Under the pieces are notes generated by a model. That model worked only from the letters and a program-made list of their open reading frames with translations. It ran no database searches and had not been told where the DNA came from. DNA of 64,000 nt, from NCBI RefSeq assembly GCF_039555335.1, contig NC_092640.1:44117099-44181098 (forward strand). The letters are read 5' to 3'. This stretch comes from Amphiura filiformis. Taxonomy: Eukaryota > Echinodermata > Ophiuroidea > Amphilepidida > Amphiuridae. A program made the position numbers and the translations under genes. Each line of letters opens with the position of its first letter. Positions within the stretch are counted from its first letter, which is position 1. Positions 22,769-33,123 of this stretch are shown piece by piece.

Positions 22769-22935
22769 TTACAGGTCAATAGTCTGAAGGGTCTTCAGTC
22801 TTCAGTCTGATATTCTAGTAATATCAAAATAGATTATGGTTATTAGACTGAAAACCCAGTAACTTCGTTAAAACCCTAACACTAACCTAACCATATCCCT
22901 AACACTAACCCTAATGCTAACCTAAAATGCCTTAA
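22769..22935. repeat. Dispersed repeat with CCCTAA-like stretch after copy 2
   Basis: ttacaggtcaatagtctgaa begins directly after the stop codon and is followed by a second copy of the last 24 coding bases (22809-22832). Then come aaacccagtaac and a degenerate run of ccctaac/cctaac units (22873-22935). The same order (ttacaggtcgatagtctta, then aaacccagtaat, then ccctaaacctaacc) occurs at 57103-57245. This is therefore a repeat family carrying telomere-like DNA. Confidence 0.7.
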
Positions 22936-23583
22936 GCCCTAACTTCAGAATAATGGGCTGTTCTAAATAATATTGGTGTAAAAATCTTCAGATAACACCT
23001 TAGATTACATATAGCACACAACAGGCAAAGTTCCAGTCCAGCGTAACAGGTGCACATCCATGGACTAATGAGATACAGACTAACCACAAACAGCCAGAAT
23101 CCTAGCATCTTATTTTAGCTAATTTTAACATTGATTTCTGTATACATTATTATTCATCATTTTTGTCTTTGTGTGGTAATCTGTATTCCATAACTGTATA
23201 TTTGTGTCAAAACTGAGGGCGCTATTTATGTAAAATAATTTTGATTTAGTATAGCCAAATAATATGAGTTACTCCTTTCATTTCAAGATAAAAAGTTTTT
23301 AGAGAATTTCTTTGCTCTTTGTTGTTAATTCTTCTAATGTTTTAATGGCAGTATGAATACCACCATCAGTGTTCACATTTATATAAATAATAATACATTT
23401 GAGTCATAAAAAGTAATTATTAACTCACTATTAGTTAAAATTTAAAGTAAAAGTTCTACATGTACCAAATAACCGTAGAGTGTTGTGTGTATGTACACCT
23501 TTCATAAGCAATCTTAATTACTCTGTACGTTTTGCAAAACCCTTTTGGTGGTTTCGTTTTTTGGTGGTTGGAACGAAAAGCAA
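22936..23583. other. No gene or repeat recognised
   Basis: A+T-rich intergenic sequence downstream of copy 2. Nothing beyond short homopolymer runs was recognised. Confidence 0.4.
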
Positions 23584-23737
23584 TATTTTCGCTGTTCTGG
23601 CAAAACCTCGTAACTCCAGTAGCTGCCATGTGTCAAATATGTACAATATAGTATATTGTATTGTATTGTATTGTACATATTTAACACACAGCAGCTACTG
23701 GAGTTACGAGGTTTTGCGAGAACAGTGACGATATTTT
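23584..23737. repeat. Short hairpin element, 67-bp arms
   Basis: The left arm carries caaaacctcgtaactccagt, then agctgc, then aaatatgtacaata. The right arm carries the complements, around a centre of attgt repeats. Mismatches are few. It is a likely foldback MITE, downstream of copy 2. Both small open frames across it come from the inverted arms. Confidence 0.8.
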
Positions 23738-23889
23738 TTTGCAGGCAAGGGAGAACGTTGTTTTGGGAGCAAGATGGCGGATCCTTGCAAAGGGTCAATG
23801 GGCCTAAAATTGAGGCTATTATATAATTTAAATTAAGGCTATCATGTTTTTGTTCATAGTATGTAAATGAAACGTATTTCAGGCCTAAA

Positions 23890-24065
23890 CGGAAATTTCA
23901 CTGGGATTATGAGAAAGTTATAAGCTTCCTTCTTCAAAATCTCCAATATGTTGGGGTAAAGTGGAGGGATGAGGCTGTTGAATGGGTCACCCACCTTTAA
24001 TTTCATTTGCTTAATTAATCTGTATTTTAGGTTACTGTAATTGTACTGTCATATCTGTAAAGTGC
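23890..24065. repeat. 3' module of the tandem unit, after copy 2
   Basis: gtggagggatgaggctgttg, then aatgggtcacccacctttaa, then tttcatttgcttaattaatc, then tgtattttaggttactgta match 48766-48845 downstream of copy 3 almost exactly. A shorter related stretch follows at 24490-24560. The neighbouring 34-bp array is duplicated as well. Confidence 0.8.
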
Positions 24066-24213
24066 ATTGATACTTAACAAAATAAATACTATATAAATCA
24101 CTCTATTAATATCATTACACAACTCTGAAGAATTATCAACATACTTACATTATAGATACATATACCCGGGCATATACCTTTATCTGAAAGTATCTGAAAG
24201 TATGCACTTACCT

Positions 24214-24387
24214 GTATATCCAATGAAATGATCCGTTGTAAACATCCGTATATCCAATGAAATGATACATTGTAAACATCCGTATATCCAATGAAATGAT
24301 CCATTGTAAACATCCGTATATCCAATGAAATGATCCATTGTAAACATCCGTATATCCAATGAAATGATCCATTGTCAACATCCATAA
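24214..24387. repeat. 34-bp tandem repeat, five units, after copy 2
   Basis: The unit begins gtatatccaatgaaatgatc and ends cattgtaaacatcc, with starts at 24214, 24248, 24282, 24316 and 24350. The same array, also about five units, is at 48487-48656 after copy 3. Both are preceded by aaagtatgcac and followed by aaggaagaa and gaaaa-rich text. Units abut with no spacers, which excludes a CRISPR array. Because the unit has no stop on the minus strand and 34 is not a multiple of three, all minus frames stay open and give false repetitive peptides. Confidence 0.95.
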
Positions 24388-24869
24388 GGAAGAAGATATG
24401 AAAAGTAAAGAGAAAAACAAATGTGTTAGCATCCGTTGAAAATACTAGTATTAACATCGACTTTCATTAGTCTAACATGTCTAAGCCCTGGGATTATGGC
24501 CCGGGTATGATGGGGGTAAAGTGGAGGGATTAGGCTGTTAATTGGGTCACCCTCCTATAATTTCATTTAGGGATGAGATCAAAACTCAACCGGCGGCCAA
24601 CTTCCGATTCCGGGCGGTTCCCATTGTTTAGAACAATAGCAATTCCTATCTTCTGATAGCAAACAGAAAGGAATGTGATAGCACATGTGAGCTATCTTCT
24701 GAAGATAGCAAACTTTGTATCATATGCTATGCACTGAAGAGGGCAAACGTAGTATAGAATGCAATGGAATGTTCTGAAGAATATGTTAAACTTTGAACCA
24801 TGTAGTAAACCAATAAGTTTTACCTTCTGTAGAAAGCGTTCTACAGAAGATAGCAAACTTAACCATTAC

Positions 24870-25680
24870 CATTCAAACTACATAACCATTCAAACTACCT
24901 CCTCTGTAAAAAATCTAGGCGTCATATTTGATTCCGCCATGAATATGTCCGACCAGATCAGTGGTCTGTGTAGGAGCGTTAGTTTTCATATTAGTCACTT
25001 ATGGCGAATAAGAAGGTTTATTACACAAGAACCCTGTCATCACGCTGTACGATCTTTGGTCCTGTCCTGAATAGACTATGCCAATTCGTTACTTTTTGGC
25101 GCCAAGGAAGTCGACCTCAAGCGTATTCAGCGCCTGCAGAATAAGGCTCCGCGGTTGGTATTTGCTTGTGGACGGGACCAAAGTTCGTCACAGCTTTTGT
25201 GTACTCTTCATTGGCTTCCGGTTAAGGACATAATTAAGTACAAGATTCTGTTATATATCTATAAATGTCTTCATGGTCTAGCTCCTAGCTATCTTACCAA
25301 TGATCTTGTTTTGTACAATGTTTCAGATGGCAATGATGACTCTAGGCATCGACTCCGTTCTTCCTCTGATGTTATCAGGCTTGTTGTTCCACGCTCGAGG
25401 CGTACGGCTGGTGACAAAGCATTTCACGTGTTTGGCCCATATATCTTTGGAACCAGCTTCCTGTTAGCATCAGAGAGACGGCGTCCGTCCATATCTTCAA
25501 AAGCCATCTGAAAACCCATTTATTCCCTAAAGTTTAGGGATTTATTTATTATGTTTGTGTTTCTTTTTGATTTTTGCTTCTTGGTTTGTTTGTAATTTTG
25601 TATTTTTGTACGGCGCTGTGATCTCCGTAGAGCGCCATATAAGTATTTGTTTATTATAAATAATAATAATAATAATAAAT
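24870..25680 (+). mobile_element. 5'-truncated CR1/L2-type LINE remnant
   Basis: The C-terminal LINE coding sequence is readable: SVKNLGVIFDSAMNM, then RIQRLQNKAPRLVFACGR, then LLCTLHWLPVKDIIKYKILL, then CLHGLAPSYL, then RHRLRSS and RTAGDKAFHVFGP. It is followed by a 3' UTR with ggcgctgtgatctccgtaga and an (AAT)n tail near 25660. A stop and a frame change near 25070-25160 interrupt it. The reverse transcriptase core is missing. aactta at both borders may be the target duplication, which would place the insertion inside the 3' module of copy 2. Confidence 0.85.
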
Positions 25681-26095
25681 AAACTTAGTATAATATGCTA
25701 CCTACTGAATATAGCAAACATAGTATAGAATGTAATGTTCTGAAGATATACTAAATTTAGTACCATGTGCTATCTACTGAAGATATATTAAAGTTAGTAC
25801 CATTTGCTATTGTGATGTATCTTGTATAATCCATTGCCAAGTGATATGGGAATACCTGAGATCATTTTTGTTTACATACAATAACAAATCAGTAAAGACA
25901 AAATTCTTGTAATGGGAAATTCCCAGATCTATTTTATCAGTGATGACATCATACGGGAAATCTCAATTAATTTCCCTCAGGCAGTGCTGTAATGTAAAAT
26001 AGTATTGTCTATTATTATTAGCACAACTTTCTAGTTAATAGTTACACATAAAAGCCGAATGAAAACAACGTTAATATATTTCTGTACAAGAGACA
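25681..26095. repeat. Continuation of the 3' module after the LINE
   Basis: ctactgaatatagcaaac, then gtatagaatgtaatgttctg, then ctatctactgaagata continue the pattern seen at 24640-24850 and 12610-12740. The remainder to 26095 shows no gene. Confidence 0.5.
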
Positions 26096-26099
26096 CACT

Positions 26100-26415
26100 A
26101 GTAAACACAAAACGTGTTCTTAAAATGTTATAATTTCAATAATTTGGATTATTTGTCAATATGTTGGAATATATAAAAGTCATGAAAACGTTTTTGCGTT
26201 TTATATGAAAAATAGCACATTACGACAACAGTTTTTAAATGTTGTCAAAATGTTATTGTAAAATATATTTGGCAAAAATGTTTGCAAAATATTTTGTTAA
26301 CTCTTTAATTGAATTATATTTATGTTAAGTTTTGCATCTAGGTTTCAAAAATGTTTTTAGAACCTTCTTAAAATGTTTAATATCATTTATATAACCTGTA
26401 AAACGTGTTGTGTTG
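26100..26415. repeat. A+T-rich dispersed repeat R, copy 2
   Basis: It is related to 8685-8966 by the same series of aaaatgtt-type words, gttgtcaaaatgttatt and a terminal cgtgttgtgtt. It lies downstream of copy 2, while the other member is inside intron 2 of copy 1, so it moved independently of the gene duplications. Confidence 0.6.
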
Positions 26416-26752
26416 GCTTGGACATAACACTGAAAAACGGCAGAAAAAGCGGCAGAAAAAACGGAGTGAAAATAGTGTGCAGAATCCTACTAAAAGGGAA
26501 CTAGTGGAACATGTTAGATCTGTCAAAAAGAACGTTAAACGAAGGGGATATAAGCTGTTCCCAGTAGAAAGCAGTGAATGCTTGCAAGTCATTGATTGTA
26601 TGCCTTGATGTTTATATGCAAAAAAATTAAATGTCTAATCATACCCTACTTTTCATGAAAGATGTAAATTTTGTTGCCTTAATAGTCAGAGCTGGTCGAC
26701 TCTGACAAGTCTAACTACAGCAGATTATCTCTATACAAAATTTACCTGTTAA

Positions 26753-28459
26753 GGTGGATGTGTACTCTCAGACATGTATGTAGTAAAAGTGCCATAACTG
26801 TGTAATTATTCACGCAAGACATAAAAGTATACATTTTTATAAAGGCAATACATCAATGAATGTCCATATAAATACAGATTTGGTGTAAAAGCAACAATTA
26901 TGAAGAAAATCACTAAAAAGTGAATTTTGGGCAATTTTTGTTCGGTACATCATAACAAAAAAACACTCTTTCCAAAAAATTTTTTTCTTAATCGTGAGGC
27001 ACCATTTCAAAAACCATTTTTTTAGTTTTTTGATATTGGTCTTATTTTTTGAGATATTTACCATATAAGGCATCAAAATGAACTTTTTAAAATTCACAAA
27101 CGCCTATTTGCACAATATGATGCCTCAAATCGGAAATAGACAAAAACATTAAAAACATGAGAAAACGGTTTCTTGAGTCAATCATGCTTTTTATGATGAG
27201 CATAATTGAATACATGAATACAAAAGCCACCTAAGTCCATGCGAAGTTATTTTGAGAGAAAAACCCGTGTATCATTTTAATTCCTTCAGTTAGATTTACC
27301 TGGTCAATATGGTAAGTTTTACGTGCAAATGAGTGGATTAACCTGTATTAGGTATGACGATTAGCATTTCAGGGACTTCGTGGGGTTCATTTTAAATTTT
27401 GGACTTAGGTGGTTTTTGAATCATATACAAAGACAACAATGTTAGAATGAGATTACCACTAGTAAGATAATACAAAATAAAGCACACAGCTATGTATAAT
27501 GTTGATAAGCACTCTGCCATGTAATATAAACCACACACTTTCCTTTATTAAACCCATTTTTTGTTCAAAAGTCATTCTCTATCAATGAATGTGTTACAAG
27601 TGGACTTTTATACATACTGGATTTCAATCAATGTGTTACAAGACTCAAATCATGGAATTGGGTGATTCTTTCATACATGCTATTTTTCACATGCCCAATA
27701 GACACAGAGAATGAATTTGAGTTGTTCTTTCATGCATATGACAGGCCTATGTATAGCAACAATTTCATATGCTTAACTCAATTTGGCCAAAGTATGGACT
27801 TAGGTGGCTTTTGTATTCATATATTCAATTGCTTACCTATAGATGATGTATTTAATGAGTTATCGTGTACCTAAATCGTCATTTTACCGAGAAAATGAAC
27901 ATTGAAATAATGGCCGTTGAAGTTTAAAGTGGTCACATTTTGCACTTTGATCGAAGCTCACAGGAGAATGCGACAGTTCTCGTTTTTCTACCTTACATTG
28001 CGTAAACATCGGGTAAACCCACAGCCCTTTGAGAAGTTTTGGCGAAATCTATTCATATCTTGATGTTTAAATCGGGGGAAAGAACTTGAAAAAAATCACA
28101 TTTTATCAGCTAAAACGGAGCCATTTGACCGCTAGGTTTTTGTGAAATCAGTGTTTCCGTGGTGCTTCCGTAAGATGCGCCGCGCATGCAGATAAGCATT
28201 GCGTATGCGTAGCGTATCTGTGCGTTAACAAATTGCGAGACTACAAAACGCAATGCGTTGTTGCGCGCGTGTACCCCGATGGTACAACAAAGATTTTCTT
28301 TCCTTTTAAATTGCAGAAACGAGTGAAATAGTGAAATAAAATCCATAAAATAGAGCAGTTGGAGTTTACCAATCTGGATTTTCTTTCCTTGTATTTACAA
28401 AAAACATTCAAAAAAGCTGAATTTCGCGAAAGAAATAATGTCTAGAGTACACAGCCACG
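26753..28459. mobile_element. 1.7-kb TTAA-flanked element with inverted ends
   Basis: The left end GGTGGATGTGTACTCTCAGAC and the right end's complement CGTGGCTGTGTACTCTAGAC differ at a few positions. Each is bordered by TTAA (26749-26752 and 28460-28463), as in piggyBac-type insertion. Internal inverted repeats (gaatacaaaagccacctaag near 27216 and its complement near 27797) suggest a foldback interior. No transposase is readable. It ends only 260 bp before the ATG of copy 3, where copies 2 and 4 instead have their shared 5' block. Confidence 0.65.
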
Positions 28460-28718
28460 TTAACAAGACAAGATCAAAGCTTACCACTTATGCATAAGAA
28501 CGAAGCAGGCCTTACTAAAATGGCAACTTTCATTACATATTGACATCCCTCGTACCATCATATAATATGAAATTATTTTTTTCGGCAGGTCAACAGAGCG
28601 ATGTTGACATAATCTGATGGAAATGGTATCGTGTGGCTTTAATGTAGTTAGGTGGCATGGGTGGGAGCATGACCTGTATCAATATACTGCATTAGTGGGA
28701 TTATTACTACACTGCAAC

Positions 28719-28947
28719 ATGGCTACACCAAAGTCCAAACAGAAAAATCCACAACCTTTATACTGCAATAATGACCACTATTTTATGGCTCTCGACACAT
28801 ATTATCAACACACACGACATCAGGAAACTCTTGCAAAATGGATAGAGGAAGAATTTGAATCCTATGTAGTAAAAGTTTTATCTGAAAAGTTTGGTGATAA
28901 ACTTGACGATCAACCATTGCGTGTGCTTGGTGTGGGCAGCAGTGAAG
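28719..28947 (+). CDS. HNMT-like: HNMT-like methyltransferase copy 3, exon 1
   Basis: The ATG lies in cactgcaacATGG, the same context as copies 2 and 4. The exon ends at GAAG|gtaagg after 76 codons plus one base. It encodes PLYCNNDHYFMALDTYYQHT, then AKWIEEEFESYVVKVLSEKF, then LRVLGVGSSEG. It is the most diverged exon 1 of the three seen, one codon shorter near the start. The site of human Glu28 reads HTRHQET, again without the acidic residue. With exons 2 and 3 the open frame is 954 bases, 317 residues, intact. The assignment of this exon to the distant exons at 45.5 kb follows from order, strand, phase and the absence of any other candidate in between. Confidence 0.9.
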
Positions 28948-28969
28948 GTAAGGCGACATGGATCTTTAC

Positions 28970-30090
28970 CTAGCTGGGGGGTTTACACCCCAGCTAGGTA
29001 CTGTAATACTCTCCGATTCTTCTTTCTTCTTCTTCTGGCAACAAACTTCGAAATGCTTCTCCTCCTACATGTTACACCCTACAATTACGTAACTTGCACA
29101 TATGTACCGCCTATATCCAGTGCCCATATGGTGCAAACAGAATTGGGATCAAAGGTCATTAAAAGGGCATTTTCGGTATATAACCAAATATCTTCAAAAT
29201 GCTTCTTCTGCCACATATTACATAGCACAATGACATCACTTACACATGTGCATCGGCTTTACCCAGTGCCCATACCTTGCACACAGAATTGGGGTCAAAG
29301 GTCATTAAGGGGTAAAATCTTACAATTGCATTATCTGGACATCTGTAAGGAGTATGGGGCTCAAACTCGATACAATAAATCTCATGACCAGGGGAACATT
29401 TTGCGGGGGTCAGGTCAAAGGTCATGCAGAGGTCAAATTTTAGAAACGCATTTCCTGGACATCTGTAAGGGGTACGGGGCTCAAACTTGGTGACAACAAA
29501 CTTAATGATTAGGGGAACATGTTGGAACACTTTGCAGGGGTCAGGTCAAAGGTAATCTGGGGTCAAATCTTTATAACTTCATTTTCTGGATATCTGCAAG
29601 GGGTATGGGGCTCAAACTCAGTGACAACAAATCTCATGACCAGGGGAACATTTTGCAGGGGTCAGGTCAAAGGTCATGTAGAGGTCAAATTTTCTAAATG
29701 CATTTTCTGGACATCTGTTAGGGGTACGGGGCTCAAACTCCACAACAACAAACTTACTGACCTGGGGAACATTTTGGAACACTGTGCAAGGGTCATGTCA
29801 AAGGTCATCTGGGGTCAAATCGTAGAATTATATTTTCTGGATATCTGTAAGAGGTACGGGGCTCAAACATGGTGACAACAAACCTCAAGACCAGGGGAAC
29901 ATTATGGAACATCATGCATAGGTCAGGTCAAAGGTCATCTGGGGTCAAATCTTAGAATTGAATTTTTTGGACATCTGTTAGGGGTACGGGACTCAAACTC
30001 GGTGAAAACAAACCCCATGACCAGGGGAGCATTTTTGGAACATTTTGTAGGGGTCAGATACCTCCACAACACCAACATGCCCCAGCTAGG
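28970..30090. repeat. Minisatellite-cored dispersed element, copy 2, with DR1 motifs
   Basis: The left end is a hairpin (acctagctgg, loop, ccagctaggt, 28973-29003) and the right end carries ccagctaggt. The core is six units of 120-131 bp marked by ggggtacggggctcaaac (starts near 29345, 29465, 29596, 29717, 29846, 29977). Units contain aggtcaaaggtca, a perfect direct repeat of AGGTCA with one-base spacing, at 29412, 29664 and 29925, and near matches in others. The family member at 10425-11363 lies in the opposite orientation. A Helentron-associated type is possible. Confidence 0.75.
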
Positions 30091-30184
30091 TTTGTGGTCT
30101 ATGACCACCATTTGCCACTAGTTTATTTATCTATTTTATTAGACTTCATCACTGGCATTAAAATCAGGAAAGAGAATGAAAGCA

Positions 30185-30226
30185 AGAAAGAAAGGGGGGA
30201 GAGAGAGAGAGAGAGAGAGAGAGAGG
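30185..30226. repeat. (GA)n microsatellite
   Basis: A run of GA dinucleotides about 30 bp long after an AG-rich lead-in, in intron 1 of copy 3. Confidence 0.9.
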
Positions 30227-32004
30227 TCTTACCGAACCGTTAAAGTGAGGACATCTGTAGGATTTTCACCGTCAAAGTAGGGAACAAATGAAAAGTGGGG
30301 ACACTTCTAAGGTGAGCTTCATAAATGCATTATAGGAGCTGTTGCAACGTGGGGACTATAGTAGCCCCCTACCCCCCGGTACTACGGTCGTTATCCTGTC
30401 AGCGAGTGAGAGAGTACAAATGCAAGATTTAGGAGATATGACAGTTGAAATAAAATGTGGGGACGAGAATAATTTGACCCCCCCACAACACACGCCCCCA
30501 CTTTATTTTTAGAGGAGGGGGGAGAGAATGGATAACAACTACATTCAGTTCGTAATACAGGCCCTATTGGGCCGGTATATGGGGCCAGGCGCGTTGCGGT
30601 GACGTGGATGTTGCATGATGAGGTGACGTGGATGTTGCATGCAAGATCGACAAAATGTGTGCGCATCGCATCACTCCTCCGTACCGCGCTCTTCATCAGC
30701 ACCAATGGAGATTAGCCATGGGTATAGGCGTAGATCACGGGTGATCGGGGATAAATCAACCCAATATATTGATAGGGGGAATATCAGGGATGAAAGTCCA
30801 TTTTTGACAAAATGTCTGAATAAGCCTGAAAAATGACCAGAATGGTCCTAAAACGGGCTGGAAATAAATGAAATTGCGTACATCTGGACAACAAAAAACC
30901 TGGCCCGGATGGTCCAAGCAATCATCCCCTGTGTTGACACCTGTATGTGGGTTTCCGACCAAATTAACCTCATATTTAGCAATTCAAACCTAAAATGTGC
31001 CAATTTTTATGCGCTTTGCGCGAATTTATTCCAGTTTTGTACCATATTTCACCAGTAATATGGTACAATTTTTCGCGCTTCGTGCGCATTTTTACCATAA
31101 ACTTATTTTTTCACCAAAAGTTGCTAGATTCACTATACTTATAATAGTAATATTTTCCAACCTCATCCCCCAATGTTAAAAAGTAATCTACCCCACTGGC
31201 CATAGAGTCGACATAAATGTTGTGACAAACTTTACAATTTGTATCTGCCTTTTGGTCTATTTTAGACCCAACATTAACCCCATTTTGGAACATTTAGTAT
31301 TTTAATTTTATCTTTCTTCTTCCTCCGTCCCCTTCTCTTTTCTTTTTGTCTTACTCCCGTCGCCTCCTTCGACCCCCCCCCCATCGCTTCCCCTCTTTTC
31401 ACCCCTCCCTCCGTCACTCCCTCACTTTCCCCTGGCTTTAAATGGAAATTTTTAAATTTTTAAATTAAAATTCATGAAATAGAAAAACACAGATAAACTA
31501 TACCTGGCAGCTACGACACGTAGTTATGCGTAATCGAAAATAGCTGGTTCTATTTTGGAAAAATCTTCTGAACTTGACATCACAGATAGTAAAAACTATT
31601 CTTTTCCTGAATCCCTTTAACTTAAGGAAGAGTTTGCATTAATCTTTTATGAAAATTGACCTTGGACCAAAACATGTCATTGGTTAATATATTACCCCAT
31701 ACCAAATTTAAAATTATTCCTTTAAGTCCTTTAACGGGGTTAATTGGTTAACATATAGTAGGAAGGCCACAATAACAAGTCCTATGATTTAGAGATTTAG
31801 AGAGGCCACGTAGCGATTTTGAAGTTTTCGTCCAACATTTTTGGACAAAGCTTCTCATGGTGTTAAAATGTATCTGCACACTCTGATCTTTTAATTTTTC
31901 GTTGCCTTATAATAGTAGATATTAAAGTACTTAATATACCAACAGTTCACATACATAAAGGTGCTTTAATATAAATGTGCAATGGAAGGTGTTTTTTTCA
32001 GAAA
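30227..32004. other. Intronic stretch without recognised gene
   Basis: No exon or transposon was recognised. A pyrimidine-rich tract lies at 31310-31435. Two gcgcttcgtgcgc/gcgctttgcgcg hairpin-like words flank a pair accatatttcac...aatatggta near 31010-31090. Confidence 0.4.
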
Positions 32005-32570
32005 CAGCAGATGTACATACACCAATACCATACATATATCAGACATATCTAATTGCATTCTAAATAAGGAGAATGTCCTTTGACCTTCTGATATCAAATA
32101 ATTTTGATTTTTTGAAATTTGCGATACACATTTTATGGCAAATGATTAAAAATTGATATTTTTGATATTTAACAGTCCTCGACGTCAACTTTATAAATCT
32201 AATGATATGTACTAAGTGTATGTAGCTGGGATGAAAAGCAGACGATCAAATAAAAAAAATTGACCTTTCGTATTGAAGACATGGATTTTCCCCCAAACAC
32301 AAGAAATGTGATCGTCGGCCTTTCATCCCAGCTACATACAATTTAAGTAAATATCATTAGATTTAGAAAGTTAACTTCGAAGACTGTTAAATATCAAAAA
32401 TTTCAAAAAAATTTGTCATAAAATTTGTATTATATCGCGAATTAAAAAAAAAAATCAAAATTTGTTGATATCAGAAGGACATTCCTCGTATTCAGAATTC
32501 AATTCGGTATGTTTGATGTGCTCTCATGTCCCACAAAATACTGTCCAAACGTTCATATCAGAGCCCTTTC
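32005..32570. mobile_element. Foldback MITE family F, second nearly full copy
   Basis: Both arms are present: tcagacatatctaattgcat at the left, then gtatgtagctgggatgaaaa in the middle. Its complement ttcatcccagctacatac follows, then tcagaaggacattcctcgta and gatgtgctctcatgtcccac at the right. The outermost bases of the left arm are degraded, and no target duplication is evident. It is older than the member at 20087. Confidence 0.8.
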
Positions 32571-32889
32571 GTTTAATTGTGTATTGCTTGTATATTTTGA
32601 ATAGTAGTTCTTTGACAACTAAAAATAGAGTGGATTTGAATATGTACGTGTACACTATATATTACATATATATTACAACCAAACAATTTCACAAGCTAGA
32701 GACCCTATTATTATTATGGAAAATATTATGATATTATAATCAAAAGCTGAGATATGATGGTAGAGGCAGCTGAGAACATGTTGTGTAACCCAACATTTGA
32801 ACTTTTCTGTAAACATTGGTAAAACGATTTGTGTTTGCTGGTTTTAAGGTTACAACTTAAAGTCATTATTTCAGGCTCCAGCTGTGCAT

Positions 32890-33123
32890 GCATTCTTATT
32901 TCAATTTACTCAAGTGTGTTATCATACCCCATACTGTTAAACTAGAATTCAGTTTAAAATTCAATTTCACAATTCTCAATGAGAAACACACATCTATTCT
33001 TACTAGTGTTGACATGTTGCATTTGAGGTGTACATCGAATGATGTTAATAATTTTTTGAACTCTTTGGATGTCCCAAAATTGTCTGAAATTAATAGAACA
33101 TGTCTTGAAGAACCCCTTACTAA
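32890..33123 (+). mobile_element. L1/Tx1-like LINE fragment, left part
   Basis: The frame reads LNSLDVPKLSEINRTCLEEP, then LTK, matching the linker that precedes the reverse transcriptase in Tx1/L1-type LINEs (typically xLPKLSxExRxxLExPLT). It stops exactly at the TAA target of the Harbinger-like element. The frame continues on the far side at 34593 without a shift if the element and one TAA are left out. It is 5' truncated. Confidence 0.75.

Noticed and set aside
24214-24387. CRISPR-like array
   Set aside because: Units abut without spacers and the context is an intron-bearing animal genome.
28891-29875. Open frames of 200 and 118 residues over the minisatellite core
   Set aside because: They follow the repeat units and share repeated peptides; the frame changes with unit length. 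The first also overlaps exon 1 of copy 3 in the wrong frame.
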